From assembly GCA_028023455.1 (NCBI GenBank), contig JAQFVV010012976.1, forward strand, positions 290,981-354,980: DNA of 64,000 nt, written 5' to 3'. The notes below the pieces were generated by a model, which saw only the letters and a program-made list of their open reading frames with translations, did not search any database and was not told where the DNA came from. The translations under genes and the position numbers were made by a program. Origin of the DNA: Epiperipatus broadwayi. Lineage: Eukaryota > Onychophora > Udeonychophora > Euonychophora > Peripatidae. The number at the start of each line of letters is the position of its first letter. The stretch's first letter is position 1. Shown here in pieces: positions 1 through 12,100 of the stretch.

Positions 1-492
1 GATTTTTTTCGCATGCGTTACTGAAATTGTAATTGTACTATAATGTTTAATATGCCTGCTTAGTGTTTTTGAGATTTAGTATTTAAATCTCATACTCATA
101 GCTTTACGAATGAAGACTGTTGTGATTTATTGTACATATATGCAAATGAGCTTGAATTTTTAATTAGTTAGTCCTATGTTTGGAGAGAGCAAAGCATGCC
201 TCTCTTCTATTGATGGCACTGAGATCATTTGCTATGTAGTTTCTTTGACTTTTCTTTTGGCATCACTCTTCTCAGTGCCATTAATAGAAGAGAGGCATGC
301 TTTGCTCTCTCCAAACAATGGATTAACCAATTTAAAATTCAAGCTCATTTGCATATGTGTACAATAAATCAAAACAGTCTTCATTTGTAAAGCTATGAGT
401 ATTAGATTTAAATACTAAATCTCGAAAGTGCTAAGCAGGCATAATAAACATTATAATATAATTACAGCTTCATTAACGCATGCGAAAAAATC
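1..492. repeat. Foldback element 1 (Penelope-like, GIY-YIG tail)
   Basis: This is a long inverted repeat. Positions 1-224 are the imperfect reverse complement of 269-492, joined by a spacer of about 45 bases. The element may continue left of the window, because the left arm starts at base 1. The right arm reads open from 274 to a stop at 388-390 and encodes SAINRREACFALSKQW, which matches the tail encoded by foldback 4 (SAINRREACYSLSRKW). Both arms carry a short stem-loop (AGATTT 404-409 with AAATCT 417-422 in the right arm) followed by GAAA at 424-427, the hammerhead-like layout seen in the other foldbacks. The arms and the shared tail are seen directly. Membership in a Penelope-like family is inferred. 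Confidence 0.7.
274..390 (+). pseudogene. GIY-YIG endonuclease C-terminal fragment
   Basis: This is a short open stretch in the right arm of foldback 1. Its first residues (SAINRREACFALSKQW) align with the longer GIY-YIG fragment at 32348-32572, including the NRREAC core. After about 18 codons the similarity is lost and the frame runs to TAA at 388-390. It has no start codon of its own, and the catalytic part of the domain lies upstream of the region retained here. It is a coding relic and is not a functional gene. Confidence 0.55.
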
Positions 493-769
493 GCATATTT
501 ATAATTACAATTTTTATTGGTGAAGAGAAAAACAATTTACTCCCCCTTTAAATAAAGAAAGGTATATTTAAAAGTAAACATATTTGTTTATTGGAAAGTT
601 AAATTCTTTGCTGACGTATTTTCAATCTCCTTGTTTGCATTAGCTTGAATTTTAATATATACAGACTCATTGCATTATACATTCAAGAGAATCTGCTGCA
701 AAATCCAAGCATTGCTTTATTTTAAAAGGTAGTGTAGCTGAAAGCAATGTAACTATGGGACATTTAAAA

Positions 770-1087
770 TACTTCCAAATAATTTAACAGTAAAAATAAT
801 AAAATATATATCTTAATTAATCAGTAGGACTTTGGATTATACAGCTCAAGGAAAATCAGGTGATATTAAACTTCCATATTACTCTACAAATGATAGGTTT
901 ACTACTTAATCAAAAACACTACTGATTAATTAAGATATATATTTTATTATTATTTTTTACCTGTGTCATAACATCAGCTGAGAAGTGAACCTGCTAACCC
1001 GGGACAAGTGCTTGTAAGGCAGCTGTGCTGACCACTCGACCACCAACGCTTGACTATTATTTTTACCATTAAATTATTTGGAACTTA
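770..1087. repeat. Small foldback/MITE split by a SINE
   Basis: The left arm (about 771-827) is the reverse complement of a right arm that is now in two pieces, 920-959 and 1053-1087. The arms contain a shared TTAATTAATCAGTAG-type end and an AATAATAAAATATATAT stretch. The gap in the right arm is exactly where the tRNA-like sequence at 960-1052 sits. Without that insert the element would be about 225 bp. There is no coding capacity, and the superfamily is unknown. Confidence 0.65.
960..1052 (-). mobile_element. tRNA-derived SINE (copy 1)
   Basis: On the minus strand this about 93-bp block has an A-box-like sequence (TGGTCGAGTGG, within 1031-1046) and a B-box-like sequence (GGTTCACTTC, about 980-993), in the order of an internal RNA polymerase III promoter. 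An anticodon-loop-like CTTACAA lies between them. A GGTAAAAATAATA-type sequence (one extra A on one side) flanks both ends and looks like a target-site duplication. It interrupts the right arm of the surrounding foldback. The T stem pairs poorly, so this is a retroposed derivative and unlikely to be a working tRNA gene. A related copy lies at 33181-33283. Confidence 0.6.
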
Positions 1088-1189
1088 CATATAGTAGATT
1101 TATAACAGGTATTTATAGTTTTTATATACATATATCCAAATAAAATGTCCATTAATTAAAAAATTATTGTTATATATATTATAACAGGA

Positions 1190-2110
1190 TGGGTAATAGG
1201 ATGGTCATCCCTGGGGTGATGGCAAGCCATCATCAACCCCAAGTTAACAAAAAAATATTTCAAATAATGATATTTACAAACAAGTATAATAATGATAAAT
1301 TAAGATATTAAAGTAAGAGATATTACTATTGAAATATGCGATATTAAAATAATATATGATATCACCAATGTGTATAAGAAATTTTATATGTTAAACAGCA
1401 TGAAATCATGAGATCTCATTGAGAGATCTGCCCAGTTATCTCATTAGAGCAACAATAAGTATAATCATAATTCCACCAGCATTATCAATAAGTACTCATT
1501 CAAATAATAACCATTCATCATCATGAATGATCATCAATTCACAATAAATCAACAGTCAATCTTGTGATTAGATTTGAAATGGGTCTGCTGTAGACCAGGC
1601 TAACTATTTAGCCTTTAACGCTTTGAGCGATTAATTAAACATTAATTTGGATGCACCAACATAAGTGCTAATCCATAGAATATATAATCATAAAAATTCT
1701 GGGATACTAAAACATGCTGATCATCATCTCTGGTTATTTAGTACTATTAATGTAGCGGTTAACTAGAACTTAAATTCTAATAGAACTAAACTAAAATAAA
1801 ATGTAATGCATGTGCCTTAAAGAATATTCTCTTTGTACCAACCAGAATGATGATGATGATTGATTGAAAATCATCATCATCACTGGGATTCCCATAAACA
1901 TTAATATACATTACCTTCCATATAGTAGACTTATGCTTGAATCTAGCTCAGAAAACATAAGCTCTATAACTTACTGTGATCAAGAAATGATGCACATATT
2001 CTAAAAACCATTTAGAATTAAGTTCACTGGAATAGTTTTAACAATTGAATACAAATTATTAATAACAAGAAAAAAATAAATGAAGTTAAGATCCATAGAA
2101 TATGGTATAC
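1190..2110. repeat. Dispersed repeat D, copy 1
   Basis: This block matches 42764-43502 plus the sequence resuming after 44255, on the same strand. Shared landmarks include AGACCAGGCTAACTATT (near 1591), TTGGATGCACCA, CATGCTGATCATCATC, CTAGCTCAGA and a tail TTTTAACAATTGAATACA. It begins just after a (TA)n tract with TATAACAGGATGGG, reminiscent of the TGTAACAGG start of the LTR at 34671. I suspect a solo LTR or LTR fragment, but no partner LTR or coding region is visible. No gene is seen in 2110-2540. Confidence 0.6.
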
Positions 2111-3188
2111 ATATATCAATTAAACCATCTGGTTTTGAGTAATATATAAAATAAAAAATTATCGCATTGTGATTTACAATACTTCTTAATGGGTTTACTT
2201 GCAACATATATAGTGACTTTGTGCTATGCACATTGTCTTTGTTGGCTATTGTAATTTATAAGTTTATGCTATTTACAAAATAAAGGAAGAAAAGAAGATG
2301 ATAACATTTACTGTATAAATTAATGTATAACTATACAATCTGAATCTTATTTCATTAACATAATGTACTCCAGTCAAATAATTATAAGCACAAAATATAA
2401 TATATAATGAATTAAATTTTATTATAAAGATGTATGCTTGGAAGTTAAAAGTTAATATTTAATTTATATGTACTTTTATAAAAAGAAAAACATAAATAGA
2501 GTTATAAATAATATAAGGCTGGATAAAGTTAATTTTTATGTTTAAAAATGTATTGGATAATGTATGAGCTTATTTGTATTATAGTATAATTATTTAATTC
2601 ATTTCAGAGTAAATAATAATTTAGTTAAGTGATTTGGTAGAATTTAATAAAAAAATATCTGAATAAAAGTTGATTAGTTTATTTAGGTAATATTAGGTTG
2701 ATTAAAAAAAAAGTGAGATAATTATTAAAATAGAGTAAATTTAAAGAAATGTAAATGTAATTTCCTGTATATATGTGAGTGAGAATTGGCATGCATGTGA
2801 GTGAGTAGATTTAGTAGAATACTGTTAATTGCAAATAGTTAATTTTTAGTGATTAAATTTTTAAAAATAAATATTTAGTTAATCCAGTCATAAAAGAATT
2901 AAAATAAATAAAAGGAATTTCTGATAAATTTTTTTTAAAAAAGTGACAGTTTAAACCTGATGCATATTATTTATTATCTTGTTTTATTTTTTTTATTATT
3001 ATTAATGATATTAATTAATAAAAATAATGTTCAACTTTTAGAAAGTTTAAATTATCACATGAACATTGAAAGTAGAGCAAAATTGTGTAATTTTCTTAAT
3101 TAGTTCCATACATTAATTAGAATGTTTTTGATAGATGTCACAATTTTTTAGAGTTGTGCCTGAATGGAAATTCCTGTCAAAATGGGGG

Positions 3189-3196
3189 TATAAAAA
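3189..3196 (+). promoter_or_regulatory. TATA-box-like site kept in both duplicates
   Basis: TATAAAAA lies in a short region that is better conserved between duplication copies than its surroundings; the counterpart is at about 9749-9757. Downstream both copies keep CTCTCATCTGCCTTT and ATTCTTCAACAA. It could be a core promoter of a retroelement or noncoding transcript, but the sequence alone does not show transcription. Confidence 0.3.
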
Positions 3197-6100
3197 GAGA
3201 ATTGTCAGTGTACATATGTGTGCTGCAATCCTCTCATCTGCCTTTGACCGCATGTTTATTCTTCAACAAGAATTACAGTAATAATTTTTTTCTCTTAATT
3301 TTTTTTTTTTTTTTTATCTAAAGTGTATTTTTAAAATTTGATCATTTTTTAACTAGTAAGGTGTGACTAGGAAAAAGAATAATAAGGTATTTTTGTTTCT
3401 ATGCCTAACTTAATTGAATTCATGTAAATGAATAACAAAAGGTTTTGGAATAGTTATCTTGTCATCATTCAATTTATTCAGGCATGCTGAAAGTGAAATT
3501 CCGAAAGAGACCAGGGGATATGTTTTATATTATTTTCCAAGACTAGTTTGTCTTTACTTATTTTATTACATCTTCAATAAAATGAGATTTAAATTAATTG
3601 TGGAAAGACTAAAAAATTGTCTAGAGATAGAAAGTTATGCTTCAACAGATATTAATAATATCTGATGCCAAATTGCTCAACTTGTGAATATTGAAGTAAA
3701 TTATTTGCAGTATTTTGTCAATAAAGACTAAATAACTGACTTGCCTGAATTAATAAAGGAAAGGAAATTAGTTATGTTCTTACTTTATTGATGTTTTGCT
3801 AAAGAACTTTCATAATAGAATTTGAATGATTAAACTAATGTGAAGTTTGACTGAAGTAAACATAGCTTCAATGTCTAAAAATATTATACATTATTTAAAT
3901 GCATTATTTTAAATTATGGATTTCAAATGTTGATAGTAATTTTTTTTTAAAAAATGTTGTAATTATGTACCTGAATGAACTTTAAAAAAGTACAAGTTAA
4001 GAAGAATATTTAAATTGCATTTTAAAAGAAAAAAAAGGTTCTTTATTTTTCCCAATACAATTGTGAACAGAATTAAGTGAAAACTTTCTTAATAATACTT
4101 GTTATTAAAATGGAAAAAATCAAAACAAGCTAGCTGATATATTTTAATATGAACCAGTAAAAAGGATCCAAATCATTACTAATAAATCAACTAGTTGTTA
4201 AGTGTTTTTGTTATATTATTATTCGTTCCAGATAATCATTCTTTCTATCATTTTTTTATAAAAAATATGACAAGTACGAATGTGACATTCTCTAGATAAT
4301 TCGCCCAGAAAAGGATGTCACTTGCCAATGACAAACTGTTCACTACAGAATGAATTCTAATGAAGAACTAGGATGGTTAAAAAAAATTTTTTTCTTCACT
4401 ATCTTATATTATGTTATTACCATGTCAAAATATTTTTCTATAATTTATAACAATTATGTAGCTACTCTTATATCATGAAAGGTAGATTTTTATATTGTTG
4501 TTTACTTGTTGGTTTAAGGTCAATCTTATGATATATTTTGTCCAAATAGAGATACATATCTCTTACATTTATGAACAATGTTTATTAGTACTTTATTTAT
4601 TTATGGGTAAACAGTTTTTACAATTAATATGTAATAATTTCATTATTAATTTTTTTATATAACAGTGATTATTAGTTTTATATTTAGTACTATGTGTCCT
4701 TGCTATTATGTCCACTTTAATTTTATAAAATTTTAGGCTGTTTTATTGTGTGTATTCCTTATTAATTGCAAAATTTTTATTATGCTATTTTAAAATATTT
4801 TTACAGTCATTTGCCTTATAGTAACTTGTTGGTTTTATACCGTTTAATGTACTTATTTTTTTAGAGTGAATATTAATTTCTCTATTTTTTGAATGATAAT
4901 TCTTGTTATCTTGCCATTGCTTAGTCTAGGATTTATGCTTATTCCCATTTAGTAGGTCTGGGAAGCATGAGCCTTTATTAAATGTTGTTTTACTTATGTT
5001 GTGCTTTGTGCAATGTAATGTGCTCTTCCCATTGTTTAGCATCTATATTCCATGAGAGAATGGTATTTTATATTCTAGGATAATTTTCATGTTTAGATAA
5101 TGTAGCTTGGTCCCTAGAGAGAACCATTTTTATGTTATGTACTTCATTTTTCCTATGTGTTGAGACCTTGTCCACACATACATTTTGTCTAAGATAAAGG
5201 TATTGGAATCTACAGTGGTATTTTTCAGTCATGTAGTGTTGCTCTGAGAAACCTTTCTTTTTTTGACTTATCCCTCATGATAATGTTTGTTATTTTCCAC
5301 CATGGAAGGTGAAGTTATTTTATGTTTTAAGATTGATGTGCTGAGAATAAGGTAGATTTTGAAGTATCTTGTTCCTTGAAGGGACACTTTAATATCTGTA
5401 GTGTTTTTGTTAAAACTGCTGTGATTTTCCAGCGGTTCACAAGTAAACCAATAACATGTTAGTAATTTTACTGCTTGTTTTGTGAATAACATGATAAGAG
5501 ATACACATATGCAATATCATCTTTATCACCATCCAGAAGTAGTTTGACGATGGATTGGTAAGATATTTAAGGTTAAATATTTTATTATGTGAACATAGAC
5601 AAAAATATATACGTTGTGTGTTTGTGTCTGATGAGTATTCCCATGTTTTTTATTAAGCAAATAATGTTAGACAGTAATTATCTTGCTTGTATTTTATATG
5701 ATAATTGTCATTATCATATAACTTTGCTAATACAAATTTAGCTATATGTCACTTCAGATTAAAGTTTGCTTAAATTCTTTAAGGTGTCTTAAACATTGTC
5801 AATAAAAAGTTTATAACCAGAAAAAATGTATCTCAAGAATAGCACTGCTTTAATTATAGTTTAACCTATTTTATTAAACAATTGTTTAATGGGATGGTTT
5901 ACCCTTAAATATGTTAGAAAAATTGAGTAGTCAAATATTGGAACAGTTTGTCTCCAATGAATATATCATTAATAGTTCATCCAAATGTTTGTAGCTGTAG
6001 TAGATAATTTGTTAGTGTATAGGCCATCATTTTATTATTTATTTGGCATCCTGTCTAAAGTAACAGTGTCTATGTTCAGCAACTGACTTTCTATAATAAT

Positions 6101-7045
6101 ATTGTAGATCAATTTTGTCACTTGTAAATTCAGTATTAATGTTAATAAATGTATTTATTATTATTTAAATTTAGTCCTCATTTTCTATATATGATTTTGT
6201 GTGTTTACTTATATTACAGAAATCTTGGTAAATCAGATAATCAATTTTCATATAGATCTAAAATCCCAATTTTAATATGCAAATTTGCATGAGTGTTACA
6301 ATTTCAAAGATTGGAATTGCAATTTAAAAAATTAAATATTCAATTAATTTTATTTTGAATTCTTTAGTTCATTTTCAGACTGCACATGATTTTATTTAGC
6401 TTGCCAATAAAAATATATTATTTAGAACTTGATTATTCTGATTGCATTGTTGATGAGTAATAGAAAGATATAAAAGATATCCTTTCTTTCTATTTACTTC
6501 AGTGTCATTCTGGGTAAAAGTCTTAGATTTTTCTTAATTTATATTTTTTATGCAATGATTAATTAAATTAAAACTTTTCTTTGAAGTAATTGTTATTATT
6601 ATAATATATTAGGATACATTAGCTTATAAGAGAAGTGTATATCTCCTATAGTCTATTAAAATGCCATTCATTTATTCAACAACATAATACAATTAATTTA
6701 TTTTCAAAATTGATACAGAAGAACCCTGAAATCATTACTTATTATTTAATCAATTACTATTAATTTAATTTATTTGTGTAAAAATTAATATTCTGGCATA
6801 AGAAACTCATGATTGCTTATTGTACTATAAGAAAAGTACATTATCTTGCACTCTACAAGAGTAGAGTAATTCAGATCATGACAATAAAAATTGGTTGGTG
6901 ATAAATATCTGCTCATTAAGATATTTGAAGAAAATACAGATAGGAATTCCATTATAAGATGTTACTTTAAATGCAAATACTTATGCTACTTAGAGAATGC
7001 ATTTGGAAAAGGGGAAATCTATGTTTTTAAAAGTCTTGTATAGGA

Positions 7046-7885
7046 CAAATCCATTTACTTCTGTTTCTAATCACGACTCAATCCTTTTTTCTTTTCAAAA
7101 ATATACAGTACATATAGCCATATAATTCTATAATTAAAAATCACTTCTTTTCTTGTCAAAAACTTTATTTGATATATATATATATCTCCACTTATTTCCA
7201 ACGTTTCGACTATCTTTACTCTTTAGTCATTTTCAAGGATCTAGAAAAAACATTACATTATAAACAAACTTCACATAATAAAAACAAAAATAATCAAAAA
7301 CAATATAAAGCATATAAACCCCATAAAATTTAAAAATAAATAAAATACATTAAAATCAATTAAATTAAAAAACACAAAACATACACCACACTTACTTGAC
7401 TCCCTTCTCAAAAAACTTTCCCTTTTTACATTTTTTATCCAAAAAACCAATTGTTACAATAAAAAAACTTATTTCCTTTTTTATTGTAACAATTGGTTTT
7501 TTGATAAAAATGTAAAAGGAAATTTTTGAGAAGGAGAAGTGTGGTGCCTTTTATTGTAACAATTGGTTTTTGGTAAAAATGTAAAAAGGGAAAGTTTTTG
7601 AGAAGGAGTAAGTAAGTGTGGTGTATGTTTTGTGTTTTTTAATTTAATTGATTTTAATGTATTTTATTTATTTTTAAATTTTATGGGGTTTATATGCTTT
7701 ATATTGTTTTTGATTATTTTTGTTTTTATTATGTGAAGTTTGTTTATAATGTAATGTTTTTTCTAGATCCTTGAAAATGACTAAAGAGTAAAGATAGTCG
7801 AAACGTTGGAAATAAGTGGAGATATATATATATATACATCAAATAAAGTTTTTGACAAGAAAAGAAGTGATTTTTAATTATAGAA
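7046..7885. mobile_element. Foldback element 2 with 12-bp target duplication
   Basis: TCTTGTATAGGA occurs at 7034-7045 and again at 7886-7897, immediately flanking an 840-bp insert absent from copy B of the duplication (near 13520). The insert has a roughly 75-base unsymmetrical lead, then a long inverted repeat: 7125 to about 7480 against about 7500 to 7886. Both arms carry a CGAAACGTTGG-type motif. In the right arm GACTA (7779-7783) pairs with TAGTC (7795-7799) and is followed by GAAAC (7800-7804). A variable, fairly long target duplication fits retrotransposition. No protein-coding segment is seen. Confidence 0.8.
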
Positions 7886-8136
7886 TCTTGTATAGGAATG
7901 AGTGAAGTTTTTCAATTTCCTAATTTATTCATTTATTTTGCAATAAGATGCATTTTGTCACTGTTTTATAAGTCCCTTTATTTTGATACAAGTATTTGTA
8001 GTAAACATTAATATAATCAATAATCCACTGAGCTTAGCTATACTATCATCATCAAAGTTTCTGAAGGCAATTGTGTAGTATTGTTACCATCATAGTTGTG
8101 ATTGTTGTCAAGAGTTTGTGATTTGGCTTCTTTTTT

Positions 8137-8300
8137 GTATTTTATTTTGTTATAATTTCGTTCTCACCTTGTTATGGTGATTAATTTATTCCATTCATCT
8201 TTTTTGTATCCTTTCTTTTGTTACAATTTGGTACCCATTATGTGGTGATTAATTTATTCAATTCACCATCTTCATGTCCTTTCTATCATTATAATTTGCC
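8137..8300. repeat. Short tandem array, about 60-bp period
   Basis: Variants of CTTTCTTTTGTTATAATTTG followed by GGTGATTAATTTATTC occur three times in copy A and about twice in copy B (13760-13865). It is a local minisatellite at the edge of the large duplication. No coding is seen, and 8300-9118 otherwise holds only the small foldback listed next and AT-rich sequence. Confidence 0.5.
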
Positions 8301-8473
8301 ACTCACTGTGGGGCTTTGATAGGTTATAATGGGCTTTGATTGGAGTCATTTTGTTGTTTTTTGCACTTTGTTATAATTTTACAAGTTTTGTGTTAACAGC
8401 ATAACTTACCAGAATAATTACTATTGATATCAATATTTGTATAAATTGCATGTTGTTATTAAATTAGTAAAAA

Positions 8474-8618
8474 ATTGAAAGTTGCCAGTCTTTCATATGC
8501 ACTTAATGTTGTTTCTCACATAGCCAATCAGGTATTAAACAGCGATCTTGAAGAGCAATCAGGCTGTCTGAGAAACAACATTAAGTGCACATGAAAGACT
8601 GGCAACTTTCAATTTATT
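8474..8618. repeat. Compact palindromic MITE-like element
   Basis: An inverted repeat of about 46 bp per arm surrounds a roughly 50-base spacer. The left arm begins TTGAAAGTTGCCAGTC and the right arm is its near-perfect complement. ATTACTATTGATAT-like sequence occurs on both outer sides (about 8415 and 8626), possibly an older duplication. It lies in the spacer between the two large duplicates and has no coding capacity. Confidence 0.65.
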
Positions 8619-9087
8619 ACTATTGATATTAATACTTTAAAAATATCTAAATGTTAGTAATTAAATAATAGTTAATAAATGAAAGATGTTTGCTAATGAT
8701 AGACGATTTTATTAGATTCTAAATAATCATCTGAATGCTTCTTGTTGTCGATCTGATGTCATTGCCACTTTAAAATGTATTATGTTTATTTGTGTAATAT
8801 TGCAGTTTATAAACAATCCCTTAAGGTATTTTATTATTATTATTTATTTATTGAGATCTGTATTATTTGATTTACAAATTTATTTTTATATTATTATTAT
8901 TAGTCAGTTATTTTAAAAGATTTCTTTGGACCAAGATCTATATAAAAAGCTATATTATAAATATTATTGTGAGATGGTGATCATGTGATATTATTGTTTT
9001 ATGTTATCATAAGTGAGATTAGGGCATCATTGTTATAGCTTTAGATTATTTTAATTGGAGGTGGTGTGGAGGCTGAATACCTCCTCC

Positions 9088-9117
9088 TTCTTCTTCCTCT
9101 TCTTCCTCTTCTTTTAT
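9088..9117. repeat. Pyrimidine-rich CTT/CCT microsatellite
   Basis: A run of CTCCTCCTTCTTCTTCCTC-type repeats sits exactly at the left boundary of duplication copy B. Its position suggests a role in, or a consequence of, the rearrangement, but that is inference. Confidence 0.7.
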
Positions 9118-12100
9118 ATTTAAAATGTATAGGATAATGTATGAGCTTATTTGTGTTGTATTATAATTATTTAATTCATTTCAGAGTAAATAATAATTTA
9201 GTTAAGTTATTTTGTTTGGTAGAATTTAATAAAGAAATATCTGAATAAAAGTTGATTAGTTTATTTAGGTAATATTAGGTTGATTAAAAAAATATATGGG
9301 TTAATTATTAAAATAGATTAAGTTTAAAGAAATGTAAAAGTGATTTCCTGTATATGTGTGTGTGAGACCTGGCATGCATGTGAGTAGATTTATTAGAATG
9401 CTGTTAATTGCAATTAGTCATTAAATAGTTAAATTCAATATTTAATTAATTCAGTCATAAAAGGTTAAAATAAATATAGTTTGTGATAAATTTAAAAAAA
9501 TGATAGTTTAAACCTAATGAATATTATTTATTACCTTGTTTTATTTTTTTATTATTATTCATTATATTAATAAAAGTAAAGTTCAACTTTTGTTCAACTT
9601 TTAGAAAGTTTAAATTATCACATGAATATTGAAAGTAGAGCAAAATTATGTAATTTTCTTAATTAATTCCATGAATTATTTAGAATTTTTTGATATAGTC
9701 ACAATTTTGAGAGGTGTGCCTGAATGGAAATTTCTGTCAAAATGGGGATATAAAAAAGGAGAATTGTCAGTGTATATGTGTGCACTGTAATTCTCTCATC
9801 TGCCTTTAACCACATATTTATTCTTCAACAAAAATTACATTAATATTTTTTATTTTTATTTTTTTATCTAAAGTGTTAGTTTTTTTAAATTGTATCATTC
9901 TTTAAATAGTAATGTGTGACTAGGCAAAAAATAATAAGGTATTTTTGTTTCTATGTCTAACTTAATTGGAATCATCTAAATGAGTAACAAAATGTTTTGG
10001 AAGAATCATCATTTATTTTATTCAATTATGCTTAAAACAAAATTCTGAAAGAGACCAGGTGATATGTTTTATATTATTTTCCAAAACTATATTGAACACT
10101 ATACTAGGTTGTCTTTACTTATTTCATTTCACGTTTAGTGAAAAGAGATTCAAATTAATTGTGAAGACTTTTAAAAAAATTGACTTTAGAGATAAAAAGT
10201 TGTGCTTCAACAAATATTAATAATATCTTATGACAAATCAACTAATGAATATTTAGGTAAATTATTTGAAGTATTCCCTTAATAAAGACTTTAAAGAACT
10301 GACTTGCCTGAATTAATAAAGGAAAGGAACTTTGTTATGTACTTATTTTCTGAATATTTTGATAAAGAACCTTTGTAATGGAATTTGAATGATTAAACTA
10401 ATGTTAGTTTGATTGAAGTACACATAGCTTTAATGTCTAAGAATATTATATATTATTTAAATGCATTATGTTAATATACAGATTTTTAATTTTTTTTTTA
10501 AAATAATGCTGTAATTATGTACCTGAATGAACTTTAAAAAAGTGCAAGTTAAGAAGAATATTTAAAATGCATTTTAAAAGAATAAAGCTATTTATTTTTC
10601 CCAATACAAGCATGAACAAAATTAATTAAAAATTTTCTTAATAATACTTGTTATTAAAATAAAAAATATCAAAACAGGCTAACTGATATATTATAATGTG
10701 AACTTGTAAAAATGATCCAAATCTTTACTAAAAAAGAATTAGTTGTTAAGTGTTCTTGTTATATTATTATTCATTCCAGATGGTCAGTCTACTTTTATTT
10801 TCTTGTATAAAAAATATGACAAGTACAAATGTGACATTCTTTAAGATAATTTGATCAGAAAAGGACATTGCTTGCCCATGAGAGACTGCTCACTATAGAA
10901 GGATTTTTAATGAAGAACTAGGGTGTTTAAGAAATATCTTTTGTTTTCTTTACCATCTTATGTTACTACCAATGCCATGGTATTTTTCTATAATTTATAA
11001 CATAGTTATGTAGTTACTCTTATATCATGGGAAGTAAATTTTTATATTGTTATTTACTTGTTGGTCTAAGATCAATCTTATGATATATTTTGTGCAGATA
11101 TACATATCTCTTACATTTATGAATTATGTTTATTAATACTTTATCTATTTATGGGTAAATAGCCAGTGTATGTTTATCAGAAGCTCACAATAGTTTTTAC
11201 AATAAATATGATATAATAATTTCACTATTAAGTTTTTCATATAGCAAAGCATTTATTAGTTTTATATTTAGTACTATTTGTCTATGCTATTATGTTCACT
11301 TTAATTTTATATTTTCACCTGTTTTATTGATGGTGTATATTCCTTATTAATTGCAAAATTTTTATTATGCTATTTTAAAATATTTTTACACTCATTTGCC
11401 TTATAGTAACTTGTTGGTTTTATACCATTTAATGTATTTATTTTTTTAGAGTGAATATTAATTTCTCTATTTTTTGAGTGATAATTCTTGTTATCTTGCT
11501 CTTAGTCTAGGATTTATGCTTATTCCCATTTAGTAGGTCTGGAAAGCATGAGGCTTTATTAAATGTTGTTTTACATATATTGTGCTTTGTGGGATGAAGT
11601 GTGCTCTTCCCATTGTTTAGCATTTGTATTCCATGAGAGGATGTTATTTTATATTCTAGGATTATTTTCATGTTTAGTTAATGTAGCTTGATCCCTACAA
11701 AGAATCATTTTCATAGTAAATCTTCCATTTTTCCTGTGTTGAGAACTTGTTCACATGTATATTTTGTCTAAGATAAAGGTATTGGAATCTACAATATTTT
11801 TCAGTCACATAGTGTTGCTCTGATGAGGCTTTCTTTTTTGACTTATCCTTCATGATGATATTAACTATTTTTCACCATGGAAGGTGAAGTTATTTATGCT
11901 TTAAGATTGATATGGCAATAAGATAGATTTTGAAGTATCTAGTTGCTTCAATGGGCACTTTAATATCTATAGTGATTTTGTTAAGTGAAACAGTATGTGT
12001 ATTGTGCTGTTGTGCCTTGCTGCATTTCATAAATAAACAACCTGTTAATAATTTTAATGCTTGTTTTGTGCATAGCATAGTTAAAAGATACACTTATGCA

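Larger units (their letters stand above)
2540..8300. repeat. Large direct duplication, copy A
   Basis: Nearly the whole stretch is alignable with 9118-13865 in the same order and orientation, starting at GGATAATGTATGAGCTTATTTG (about 2554; 9131 in copy B). The copies differ by many substitutions and by indels that are not multiples of three, which argues against conserved coding. For example, the open frame at 3459-3665 is broken in copy B, so I do not call it a gene. Copy A carries an extra foldback at 7046-7885. No ORF in it resembles a known protein. Confidence 0.85.

Noticed and set aside
176-367. 63-codon plus-strand ORF in foldback 1
   Set aside because: It spans both arms and the spacer of a palindrome. 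The frame supported by homology to foldback 4 is a different one (274-390).
3459-3665. 68-codon ORF in duplication copy A
   Set aside because: The aligned region in copy B has indels that are not multiples of three and stops, so coding is not conserved.
8474-8618. Palindrome considered as a microRNA-like hairpin
   Set aside because: The 46-bp arms would form a hairpin, but a symmetrical element with outer repeats is better explained as a MITE, and nothing in the sequence shows processing.
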